This document shows positions 34,318-45,774 of a stretch of 64,000 nucleotides of DNA, one piece after another. The translations under genes were made by a program, and so were the position numbers. This stretch comes from Telmatactis stephensoni (taxonomy: Eukaryota > Cnidaria > Anthozoa > Actiniaria > Isophelliidae): assembly GCA_029948255.1 (NCBI GenBank), contig JALIZF010001688.1, positions 51,001-115,000 on the forward strand. The letters run 5' to 3'. The notes beneath the pieces are model-generated. The model was given only the letters and a program-made list of their open reading frames with translations. It was not told where the DNA came from and made no database searches. How positions within the stretch are numbered: position 1 is the first letter of the stretch; every line of letters starts with the position of its first letter.

Positions 34318-35808
34318 CTAAGGAAAAAAGAAGTCAAAATTAGAATAAAAATAAAAACAACTGTTTTGGTGGCAAAAATATAGCAGGATTTTCAAGCTCT
34401 TGCTTTGCTTCAAAATGTACAAAAAGGATGAACATTTTTAGAAACCGCAAAAGGAATTTTCAGTAGTTGAAAGAGTTTCATATCATTCTAGTCAAGAAAC
34501 TATTTCTTCGTTAGTGCACATTAATCAATATCCTTTTTTTGAACATTGGAATGCAAGCATTTTCTGAACAAAGCAATTTCAACATACTTTGCTTACAAAT
34601 TTCGTAATAGCTTGTGAAGTTCTCGATACGCGCTCAGAGAAAACGCGAGTAATGTTCTACTATGCAGTAGTGATCTTTAACCATGCGAGACTCTTATTCG
34701 TTCAGATTTTCTGAGATCTGTCTGTTTTACCACAGATGATCGTTTCATTCCATAACAATGAAACATAGCCTTTAGGAATACCAAAACATTTGTGAAGAGA
34801 ACAAAGATTTTTACTCTTAGAATCGTAACCGTCTGTTTTTGTGTTCTTGAGATTCATTGACTACAAACTTATAACAATAAATAAATCAAATCTATTTACG
34901 ACATGAAATATAGAACTTTAACGAAACTTCAATTAGATTGAGGAGCGAGTGAAAGTTACCAAGTCTGGTCGGCAACTTGTTGCATGTCTTGATCAAAGTT
35001 AATCAAAAAGTCCCGCTATTAATATCGGTAGACTTAGCAAATCTTGACATCAAGACTACCATCATTCTCCTGACTGTGTGTTTATATTTCAACAAAATAA
35101 AAATGTAGTTTACAGTGTAACTTACTAGTCGTGAAGCTGAATAAATAAACAACATAGCAAGGAATTCCCAAACTCTAAATAACATCGAGGATTTTGTCTA
35201 AATAACAGTTGATGTCTTTGCAATATACAGCAGATATCAAACACCTTTCTGTCTCAAGAAAATAACATCAGTTTACCTGAGTAAGGTGACCAGTTTTGCG
35301 GGGAATGTTGTTGATTCATACAGTTTTCTTGAATAGCTAAACCTTGTGAGTAGAGGTGGAAGTCGCGGTAGTGTTTTTGTGTGTACGGCGATGATTCACG
35401 TACTGCAGTATTGTCGATTTGACAAATTGATCCGCGAATCGGAGCGGGCATGGTGTTTGGATCTGCGATTTCTGGCTCTGACCAAATACAGTCGTTTCCT
35501 AATGTACTAGATGTTAACCTTTCCATTTCAGCGTCTGAAAGCACCATTGGAAGGTCTGATGAAAGATCTTCTGGAAAGTCATCAGGAACAACTTGTAGGT
35601 TATGGTGATTGAAGACACCGTGGGCCTTGGTAGACGAGGTGTATGTCTCTGGAGAATACGGTGGAGTTGGGATTGCGAATTTCTTCCACATTTCATCATT
35701 TTGTAGTGTTGGAGCATAAATCTCCTCGCTAATATTTTCCGAGATGAGTTCTTGATGGGTGTCTAGGACTGTAGGGCCTCGATGGACGTTGTTGTGATCA
35801 AAGAACAT
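33872..35808 (-). CDS. myc: Myc-like gene A: bHLH-zipper transcription factor, 325 aa
   Basis: Two coding exons, 35,808-35,277 and 34,317-33,872, join in phase 1 (532 + 446 nt = 326 codons with stop). Predicted nuclear E-box-binding partner of Max. Myc box I at residues 40-54 reads MWKKFAIPTPPYSPE, with Thr48/Ser52 at the positions of the human T58/S62 phosphodegron. Box II is weak: NDCIWS at 105-110 for the usual QDCMWSG. The bHLH starts at 240 (RATHNVLERQRREDL, with His, Glu and Arg contacts intact; ELEENERAPKVAILKK), and the zipper (LEEQRLCADKELERQRR) aligns without gaps to human MYC. The start is the first ATG after an acceptor (cttgtag) at 35,822-35,823, 13 bases into the exon, so an upstream non-coding exon is expected. 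Gene B is about 5 kb further upstream on the same strand. Confidence 0.93.
34318..35276 (-). other. Intron of gene A
   Basis: GT-AG intron of 959 bp in phase 1. Nothing further recognised. Confidence 0.85.
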
Positions 35809-35821
35809 ATTACAGCACAGC
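35277..35821 (-). CDS. myc: Gene A exon with start codon, Myc boxes I and II
   Basis: Acceptor just outside 35,821, ATG at 35,808-35,806, donor GTAAAC below 35,277. Ends after the first base of a Val codon. Carries box I, NLQVVPD (70-76) and the reduced box II. Confidence 0.9.
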
Positions 35822-38800
35822 CTACAAGGAAGAAAGATTTGAACCAATTAACCAGAGTAGCGTCAGAGCAGAACTACGATTTGTAGTAAATGTACACTTG
35901 AAAACACCTAAATCAAAAACTTCAAGCTCAGCTTTTTACCTATGAATATAAAGATATTCTAGTAAGGTGCTATAGGGATTACAAATGACGGAAAACAGCT
36001 CCAAGAAACGTGAGTAAGTTTTACGCACTCTCTCCGTGAAATTGTAAGTTGACTTGAACACAGCAGTGATGAATGGACAAGGCCAGTTCAATGAATGAAT
36101 GGTCAGATCCTATCACAATGCTTTATTTGCATAACCATGAATAATAATAGCGGAACTTGCGTGGAAAACTCGGCTCCAAAAATTGTGAATGGACAATCAA
36201 ATTACCTCATGTCCACTCCGTGTCGTTACTAAATTCCTCTAGTTTTATCCGAGATGTTAAAGTTAATGAACCCCAAGGAAAACAATTGATGTTTGCGCCT
36301 ATCAAAGACACAAAGTCACTGAAGCTAAAGTTTAGTTATTAAGCTCGTTGAATATTCATCAATAAGAAAAAACAACTAACAAGAGAGAACCTGCAACGAA
36401 CACCAGCAAATCATATTGTATCAAAGGTCTAGGTATTTTCCTGTATCTCCCACGACCTGTTTTTCCCATGGAAACATAATGAACTTTCATTTGCCAAAAC
36501 ACTTTCATTTCTAGTGACAACAAAGCCATAAGCGAAACATCATATGTAGAAATGTCCTTCAGGATAATTCACTTGAAATGCTTACATTTAAAAGCTGTTT
36601 TTGTCTGGTGGAATTCCTAGTTTAGGAATTTACAGTCAGCTGTGTCTACTGTATTTGAATGCGTTACGGGTCACAGCCACCCAGCTGCTGGGCCTTCATA
36701 TTTGTATCTTTTGCAATATCAATGTTGGTCTCTGTTCACTAGAAATATTTGTAATAATGCTCGACGACTTGCCAAGTATCTAAGCAACAGACCTCGATTG
36801 CAGTAACGATCCGTAAGCTTTAGAAAACCGCAAAAATTTGAAAAGTTAATTTGTTGGGTCCATTCACAGCAAAAGAGCATCTACCACGTTACGTGTGTTA
36901 ATCAAATTCAGTGAAATCAGTTTAAACCTGAAACGTAAATTTGTGGAAAAAATCTATACCTCCAAACACCCGTGTAATGTTACCACGTTTAAACAAATTA
37001 TCTTAGAATATGAAATCTTGAATTCGGTGATTAATGGCTGAGATATCTCTTTACGTTTACATTTCACGAAAAACCTCCATCTATCGGCACGCGTGCTGCA
37101 ACTAATACAGGCTACTTACACTGAAGCACTAGTGATCATGGCTGTGGATTTCTTGGCTTGAATTATGTAGCTGAGGTACTTTTAGCAAGTTCAATGAATG
37201 TGTTAGAAATCTTGCGGTATGCTGTAATGTGGTAGAGACACTGACTGCAAATGCTTGATGATATCGGGCTTTGATTTAAAATATGCAACAGCGACAATGA
37301 ATAAATTAATGGCGAAACCCTAAGCCCCACCCCTGCATGAAAGTGAAATTCAGCATTACAACCTCACGGAACATCGATAATGTACGTATTTATTAAGTTA
37401 ATATTCCAAACAACATCCAGATGTTGGACCTTTCAGTTTTGTGTTTGATGAATAACAGCATAAAAGGGTAAATGGACTTTGAGCTCTGCAAAAACGACTT
37501 TCAAAGGTCGCCCGCCACAAAATAAATAGTTTATTCATTATGCGTACGACATTAATTCTTTTGTGCTGCTAAATCTATAGTGTTTTGTAGTAAACGCATT
37601 TTTGAGTAGGAAGGCTGAGGCAATTTCAACCCTTACAAGTAATATTTACTTCTCCAAGACTATTTTGATTGCTGCAGCAAAATTTGTAGTTTTTGACTTG
37701 TCATTGGTTATTTTGCTGTACGTGTACCCTTTGAGAGTTGGTCGCGTGGCTAGTATAATTACCCTGACTGACTCTAGCTTATTGGCACGCGTACTTTCAA
37801 ACACTGCTAATGTACCGTCTCTACAAACTCTCATTCGTGTCAAGTCTTGGCGCTATCTGTGATGTGTTTCACACAAGATTTACAGTTTTGAAATGAATAA
37901 GTGTTGTTTTGAAGTGCATTGGTGTATCGGTATGTCAGCAAAGTGAGCTTCACAAAGGAACACCCCACCGTTAGGCTCAAGGATCTCCCAAAAACCTTCG
38001 CGGAACAACCAAAACCTCGATGCAAACTTAATTGTAGCAATCGAGCAAATTTGTACCTAATTAAGCCTTCAAAACAAAGTTTTCACTCTTCTTGGTTCTA
38101 AATTCGACCTCGCATTCATCGCTTAGTAAATTAACAGCAATAGAGCTAATCCTTTGGCAGCATAATCTACGACCTTAAGAACCCGTCCTTTGTAAACTTC
38201 ATCTCGGCACGCGCAACAGCGGCTTTGTCAGTCATCGAACTAACGCCACCTAATCCAGCCTTTTATGATGTAGATTTTTTCTAAGGCTTTTATTGAAGCA
38301 ATTGCAAATGTTTACTGAGCCCTTCCAAATCAGCTCCCTGGGGAAATTGACAGTGATAAAGGCAGCCACTTCATCGCCAGCTGGACTTGGGGTTACTCGA
38401 CTTGAAAATTGCGTAAGTTGTCAGGAATTTGACGCTGAGAGTTTATAACTGCATTTGACCACTTTTTGGATCCTTAATGAAATGAAGATCACTAACGACG
38501 CTTCATATAACAGTTTATCTGGAAAAAATAGAATTGTATCTAAATTAACGAGTTTGTCTAAACATAAGTGTGCCAAGAATTAATTTTTCAAGAAAATTTT
38601 ACAACAAAACTATTAAAGTTTGAAGAAAATAATCAAAGAAAAAGACATTCAAATGAATAAGTGATAATGTGTCACTTGCTGCGGGTGCAGCAGATAATTA
38701 TGAAGTGGTCTTTTATCTTGCATTAATTCTTCGTTGTTGTAAATTATTTTCTTTTCAAAGCAAAATTGAATCGAACATTAATTGAGTGGCTTCACAGAGA

Positions 38801-41011
38801 TTATCTCAGATATAATGATGCAAGCCTTTAGTGCAGCTACTTAATCAAATTTTATCAAAATGAGCTCATTTTCTAAGGAATTTATATGATTTAATTTATA
38901 AATTTTTTTCTAGATTTCTTATCATTTTCTTGACATTTGCTACGTGATAGTTTTCTATGATACCATTCATTAAATGGTGAAAGTCCATCGTGCTTTTTTA
39001 TAGAACAAACTTTTAAAACCGTAAACTTATATTTTGCCCAAATCTACAGATCCAGTCTCCTCAATATACGCTGGCCGTTCAAAAATTTCAGCGTTTTTTA
39101 CTTTAAAAATGCATCAGTCGTCACTTTGATAAAACAATGAATAGTTTTCAAAACATTTTAATTTTTTAGAAAAATATCTCGAAATTCAACCAAAACTGTA
39201 ATTGCAGGTAAAAAGACCATGAGATATTTAATGGAATCTAAAAGTTGTCAGAAATTGCTATCAAACAAGATAGGCTAATCTGTTTGGCATTAAGGTAATT
39301 TGTATAATGAGCGTTGAAATTTGCTAGGGCCAGCTGCACAGAACAATAGGCTCTATTTTTATGCTATTGAGCAGCCACCTGCCTCCGTCTTATTCTCCAT
39401 AATTTGCATTATAATACTAAGCTACTCACTAAGGCAAACAATACGAATCATCCAACCGGAAGTCATTTCAAATTGGGACGCGTGTTTACGCGTGGGCCTT
39501 CAATCGTTGGGTAAATGTTAACTGATTGTGGTAGACTTTTGTCGGTTCATAAAACTCGCTAAAACATTGTATGTCTACAAATATACTTGCTAAGCATGTC
39601 CTCCTACTTGGTTATATCAGTTTCAACTAATTGCGCATTTGTATTGTATTTGCAAGTTTGGTGGTTAACTCACCTCACGGATAAAAAATCAACAAATTTC
39701 AATGACTTTGATTTGTTAACCAGAGTTATTAGAACTTGAACGTTTATCGGAAATTGCGTAAGTCTTGAAAAATCCATTGAGTTATTGGCCCCCGGGCATT
39801 TTAGCAGTGAAAACACAATCAAAGTTGAATTTAAAATCACGCGAAAAAAACCGAAAACCAGAAAGTGTACTTGCTGTGTACTTTTTTCTTGAACGTGATC
39901 TTGAAAAGACGGGCAGCACAGACTTTGTAACATTTCAATTTCAAACTTTTTCCCTTTTCATTGAAGCAAATTTGAATAAAGTTTTCAGCGAAACACTGAG
40001 TTGAACATGACGATTTTCCCGCTAATTCAGTGAATCAGAAATGGGTGAGTCAGACGTTCAATCGATTAATTTGCAAAAATAATTAAAAGTTTAGTCGGAC
40101 GAGTTAATTTATTAGCCCCATGTGGAGACAAACTAAAAAAGAAGGAAAATGTCAGTATGCCCAGTCTCTTTGGAACCGTGCATCTATATTGGTTTACTAA
40201 ATCAAGTATGTTGAATGGATTAATACAGATACAGTATTATTTTGGTTATTTTCCCAAACAAGCTTTAATATGAATATGTACGATAAAATCTTGTTTTAAT
40301 GAGATTTGAGTCCGAAAGTCCCGAAAAAGAATTCCCGAGTCAGTCTAGAACAAAACCTTCCCTTTGGAGTCTGTCTGTTTGACTTATCACAATATCTTAA
40401 TAGCTAAACTGTCAGCTATTTGAGAATGAGACAAATAATGTTTAATTTATTCGGTTTTGTCTGACTCTAAACATTCAATAGGATAAGTTTAGATCAAAGA
40501 ACTACTGGTTGTACATTGACTCGCTTCAGAACAAAGGGACACACCTTTCAAAGCAAAAACTCTTCGTCAAAACCACAAGCTCCCCGCACTGAAACAAGAA
40601 CTACTTAAAATTCAAACAGTTTCTTTTCATCTTCTTGTTTATTGATATTTTGTAGCGAAAAGTGCATATAAAAATTGTATTTTTGCGCAAAGTTTTCCTA
40701 GTGAGCAATTCTAATAAATTTGATCAATAAAATGTATCGTGAATCTATATATTGATATCTAGTGGATGACATCAAGTGCAAATTTGTGTTTTTATGTACA
40801 AAATTATTTTAAAAAGTAAAATTCTAGGTGCCGTTGGTATTGAATAAGCTTTACAAATGTTATGATATATACATTAGTGCCAGCGAACATCGCTTGAATC
40901 ACCAAATGTACAACATTAAAAAACATCAGCTTTACAAATATAATTATAGACAGTTGCAATATAATGTGCTTTTTCCATCTAAACATTTTATGTTCCATTG
41001 TTGCTGTTCAT
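35822..41011. other. Between genes A and B: gene A promoter side, gene B 3' side
   Basis: No gene recognised. A minus-strand AATAAA at about 40,638-40,643 lies about 370 bases beyond the stop of gene B and is a plausible polyadenylation signal. The non-coding first exon of gene A is expected above 35,822 but cannot be placed. Confidence 0.45.
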
Positions 41012-41613
41012 TCAGTGTTGTTGACTGGTTTGGTTTAAAGTCAACAGTTTTTTTAATAACTGCGCGTTAAGCTTTTTCTGTCTTTCAAGTTCTGTTGCAA
41101 GACGGTGCTCTTCTCTTTTCAAGTGGTTGATGTGCTCCCAGGATTTCCTAAGAATCGACACTTTTGGAGCTCTCTCGTTATCTTTCAATTCAGGGACCGC
41201 GTCGCGTAGTCGCTGAAATTTTAGCTTCAGGTCATTTCTCCGCTTTCTTTCCAACACATTATGAGTAGCGCGCGTATACTCGCTGTCATTCTCAGATTCG
41301 TCGCTTTCACCCGATCCTGCTGAACTAGTAGTTTTTGACGGTGTTTTTCGTGCTTGCTTGTAAAAACTGAGCTCCTGTGAGTGACATTTCCGTGATCGTC
41401 GAGGACGCACTTTTCCTGTAAGGTCAGTTTTTTCGTCATCGTAATCGTCAAATGTAGATGAATCTGATGGCGTTGGACTGGGAATTGCTGCTCCGTCGAA
41501 ACAAGAAGTGATTTCAGGAGTGGACTTGATGGTTTGCTGTCTTTTTACTTCAACAGATTCAGTTTTGGAACAGTTTTCTATCGTTACTACATCAACTTCG
41601 ACTTCCTCTTCTT
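41012..41613 (-). CDS. myc: Gene B terminal coding exon: acidic segment and bHLH-zipper
   Basis: Acceptor ttatcag. Starts within EEEEVEVDVVTIE, continues AIPSPTPSDSSTFDDYDDE, basic RPRRSRK, acidic GESDESENDSEYT, then the bHLH-zipper and the end LNQTSQQH. Confidence 0.95.
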
Positions 41614-42553
41614 CTGATAAGAGACAAAATAAATTGACGTTAGGAATATTTAATAAAGGACATGTTTATATGAGTGCAATAATTTACTGTTCATTCAAAC
41701 AGGAACTAACTGCTCGTCTTCACAATACTACGGTAATTTATACTCCTCTCAATTACCACAAACTGCTTGCAGAGCCAGAGGACAAACTAAAACCACTGTA
41801 GCGTGTGGAACGGAGAAGGTTTTACCGTGCAAAGTCACGGTAATGCAATACACTCCATTGACTTTTATGAATAGTGTCACCTCCCCAAAAATCAAAATGT
41901 TAAGTTTCACGTGAAAGCAGACACAGTTATTGATTATCGGCCATTTTATAACTGTGTAATTGCTAACTGCGGGCGAAAAAAAGATTCTTACCGGAATCAC
42001 TGACACCCAGATCTTCTTCGTCGTTAACAGTTTCGGAGCTGATTGGGAAGGGAAATATTTCGGAAGGGTCCACGCTCAGCACTCTAGCTGTGTATTCGTT
42101 TATCGGTGGAGTCTGATTGAGCAATCGAATCTTTTCAAACCGGCTTTGATTAAGTCTCGGCTTTTGCAGAGATGATCTCTCTTTCTCTTTTTCAGATCCT
42201 TCTACTACAGCTCCATTCCACATACAATCTTTGATAAGAATTTCTTTGAAATCATCTTCTTGGAAATACAGAGACTTCTCATCAGCAAAATTCAGTTCAT
42301 CTGCAAACTCATCACAAAACGGATGTGAACGCTCCAAGTCACCAGTTTCCGATGCAAGTGGCGAACATCCTGGTGAAATTGGCGGCGTCGGAGGAAATGA
42401 ATAGCCTCTTACTTGCTCCTCTTCACTACATGTTAAAGATCTGTCTCTCAAGTCACAGCCATCGCCAGGAAAATCTTTAAATAATGTTGATTGGAGAGAA
42501 TCAAAATCCGACCGAAAAGTGTCCATCAGAAAGTGTTCCACGGCTAGCGTCAT
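41012..42553 (-). CDS. myc: Myc-like gene B: canonical Myc transcription factor, 387 aa
   Basis: Coding exons 42,553-41,992 and 41,613-41,012 join in phase 1 (562 + 602 nt = 388 codons with stop). Predicted nuclear, Max-dependent E-box regulator of growth genes. Box I core YSFPPTPPISPGCSP at 51-65, with Thr56/Ser60 matching the T58/S62 degron, but no WKKF before it. A strong box II at 101-114 reads DFKEILIKDCMWNG. The exon junction falls at SDSG/EEEEVEVDVVTIE, matching vertebrate MYC where the intron precedes the EEEIDVVSVE acidic segment. The bHLH starts at 302 with RATHNVLERKRRNDL and NERAPKVSILRK; the zipper start EEHRLATELERQKKL is two residues shorter than in gene A and human MYC. The start ATG directly follows an acceptor, so the first exon is non-coding, as in vertebrate MYC. 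Confidence 0.95.
41614..41991 (-). other. Intron of gene B
   Basis: GT-AG intron of 378 bp, phase 1, at the position of the vertebrate MYC exon 2/3 intron. Confidence 0.88.
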
Positions 42554-42554
42554 C
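41992..42554 (-). CDS. myc: Gene B exon with start codon, Myc boxes I and II
   Basis: Acceptor (cttcacag) immediately above 42,554, ATG at 42,553-42,551, donor GTAAGA below 41,992. A second ATG (MDTFRSDFDS, residue 10) is possible but less economical. Confidence 0.93.
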
Positions 42555-42671
42555 CTGTGAAGAGGAAGATAGGAAAAGTTTACTCAAGACTCACACGTTT
42601 ATTCTTGTCTAGCAAAACGTGAATAAAATATAAACAACTTCAAAGGTTACTCTTGCAGTAAAATGGCTTAC

Positions 42672-42800
42672 CTTAACTTGTCTACTGTGAATCTCTCCCA
42701 ATGAAGAGTATCAGTGCTTGAAGTTTATCAAAAACTGGACTGCGGGTAATCGTGAAACGTCCTCTAGCCCGCGTACGCTAGAAATGTGAATACTACTCGC
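42672..42800 (-). other. Probable non-coding first exon of gene B
   Basis: A good donor on the minus strand (AAG/GTAAGCC) lies at 42,672/42,671 and pairs with the acceptor at 42,555, implying a 117-bp intron. The upstream limit is not defined by sequence; 42,800 is a guess. Confidence 0.5.
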
Positions 42801-45703
42801 TTACACAAATTCAAATCCATTCATTCAAAAGTCGAGACAATACACGCCTACGTAACCTCGTGTCGCTTATGTAAATGTACAAATCGCGCTGAAGACAAGG
42901 CTGAGTGCGCGCGTAAGCCGTAACCCGCGAGACTCTAATTCCTTAAAGTTATTAGATATTTCAATTTGCTAGAGAACTGATGCAGTGGTTCCAAGATTCC
43001 AATGTTAGCTACAGTTATATGCATTATATGTTGTGCATTATAACTTCATGTGAAGTTTTTCTTCATGATTTGTTGGATGTTTTTTTTAATTCTTAATAAA
43101 ACAACAACATGTACTTGTTGGGCACAGACATGCAGCTGTGTTGACGCGTGATGCATGATGGGTATGTTTGTACATATTCTATTAGACCACACGTTTGTGG
43201 AATACAATGACCAACCAATCATCGATTAGTCTATGGTTGATTGCATTTTCTGATCGACACCTGCGGTGATGCCATCTGTCTTCCATAGAATCTCTTAATT
43301 CTTGACTTTATCTTTTGTCCCGCTCAAACAGCTCTTCAAAAGAAAGCAAAATTGCACAACTACTTTTTGAAAGAACTCTCGCGAACTTAAGCCCTGCGAA
43401 TTTTGTTAATCTCAAGATTTTGTAGCTTTGTTAGTATATTTACCCAGTGCTCTTCTGTGTAGACAGCTTAATACAAAGTTATACCATGAAAAAATTGCAA
43501 ATGAAAGGAATCCAGGGGAAAAAATACTGATACGGTTAAACAGGACCAGCTTGATTTGTATCGATGAGAGTTTGATAAAGTATTTAAACTGTAGACAAAC
43601 CTTGCACAAAAGAATTGCATAATGCTGTCGATAACCATCTAAGATAAATTAAACACAAGCACTACAGTGCCTACACAAAGTTTAATTTTAGCTCAAGTTC
43701 AAGATCATCAATTCTAGGTTCATCAGGACTGACCTGACAGTCAGGATATCAAATGTCAGCTTACCTTTTCATGTCATACATTGGCATGATAATTATAATT
43801 TCATTGGTAAAAATATACGATAATTTGAACTTTGTGTCATCAGCAAAGTTTTTTTTAATTTCATGATTTTTTTCCTAACTGAAAGTTTTTCTGACTCTGT
43901 TTAAAGCAAATACAAAGTCACCTTGTCAAGGTCAGTTTTATGACTGTTTCTATTGATTGGTGAAAACGTTGAAGGGGCCTGTGTAGCCACCTGTACAAGT
44001 TACAATGTCGTAGATGGTGGTTCACTCACAGCTGGAATAAACCGTTAACCAAAAAGAGCATTATTTTGAACGGTTTTTGGCGGCCTTAATGTCATAATAT
44101 TTTTACAATACGTTCATCAACAAACAAAAAACATTTTACTATGTTGTTTTATGCTTTTAAAGTTAAACATTTCATAAAGATTAGAATTCAAGTTTGTTTG
44201 TCCAAACTGGGGGAGTTTTGGTTGAGTGATTTGAAGGATGTGCTTAGGAGATAATTTTCAAAGTGAGCAGCACAGTACAAATTTACAAAACATTTATGAT
44301 GCAATAGAATCTATCGCACTAACTTCATCTTATATTTCCAATTTTCTGAAAAGTCGTGCTACCAACGAAAAGTTACTAATCCAACACGCGTTATTGAAAC
44401 GCCTTCAAAAGTCCAAAATGTTTTGAGAGTACAGCCCCTTTGTTAGTCTTTGTTTGGCTGAGGCGTTTTGTTTTTTACCGTTAATTGAAATTTGTATTCG
44501 GTAATTCATGGGCAGATTCTAATGGTTCCTCTGGGATAGAGATTCCACGAGTATGACAGAGTTATGGGATTGTAACGGTTTTGATAACTAACAAATGAAA
44601 GCGTCGTGTCAGGTGCAATCAGTTGATGGTCATTAACAAATTATAGAGCAGTCATCCATAGAAAAGCTACATTCATCCTACAAAAAAAACTTAAATAAAA
44701 CTTTACAAGTGACCCATCCTTTTCCAAATGGCTGAACAGAAGTTTGACTAAGTTGCAAATTCAGATCTCTATCTCAGCGGTGTTTTAAGCAATTGAACTC
44801 AACTGAAAGCGTAACATTTTGTTGATCAAAGAAGCCGTTTTTGCAGTGGGAATTCTGTCCTTTGTAAGTCTTAATGTTTAATTATGATTAGGAGTAGGAC
44901 ACACGGAGCTCATTCCAATAGAGCCACCAGTTACTAGAAAAATACTTGCTGTCCATGTCAGGTGTGTGGATAGCGTCCTCTTAAATAGCTGGAGACGATT
45001 GTATTCAGCAGTAGCAAGGTGAAATAACTTTGATATGATTTGTCACTACTAAGCAACCATGGAATAAAACAATGATTCACTTTTCTGCTGATACTGTTCT
45101 GTTTATTTTGATTTTTTGACACTTGTTATAGTTGTATTACCAATCTATAACAATTCATCCGTTGATTTAGCCAATCTAATTTACATAACATGTGTAAGAG
45201 AAACGAAAAGTAGGAATCAGTCAATGGTTTTGATGATATGGACGTGTAATTGTTCAAATTTACATTTGGTTGCTGGTAGATTAAATAAAAGACTAAGATA
45301 TAACCATATAAACACACTGAACATTAACCGTCGTGACTTTTTCGTTATCGAGGAGATGAATTAAAGACGGTTTGGATGAAGCCTCAAACCAATCATTTGA
45401 GTGTTTGGGGTATTATGCAAAGTGTCGTTGCTGTGTGAAATGAAAAGCTAGTTTTTTCTCACTTGTATATTGTTGACAGAAGCTCTGTTAATATCACATG
45501 AATAGGATGAATGGAAAGCTCGATTACTGAACAATAAACACTTAAAAATCTGAATTTAATTATAGACAGTAAAAAGGCGTTCTTCAAGGTACCTTTGACA
45601 AGAACTGGTTCCACCTTCTTGTTACTGCCAATCGAATTTGAACATATAAAACGAAAAAAAACCCCCAGGATTTCATTAATGAGGACGTTGTCAACATCTT
45701 AAA

Positions 45704-45707
<4 letters not shown>
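42801..45707. other. Upstream of gene B and intergenic; no feature recognised
   Basis: Includes the expected promoter side of gene B. No convincing TATA element, repeat or second gene. The short ORF at 44,238-44,426 shows no motif. Confidence 0.45.

Positions 45708-45771
<64 letters not shown>
45708..45771. repeat. (AG)32 microsatellite
   Basis: Sixty-four bases of uninterrupted AG. Confidence 0.96.

Positions 45772-45774
<3 letters not shown>

Noticed and set aside
44238..44426. 62-codon helical-looking ORF
   Set aside because: Too short, no homologous motif, no transcript signals nearby.
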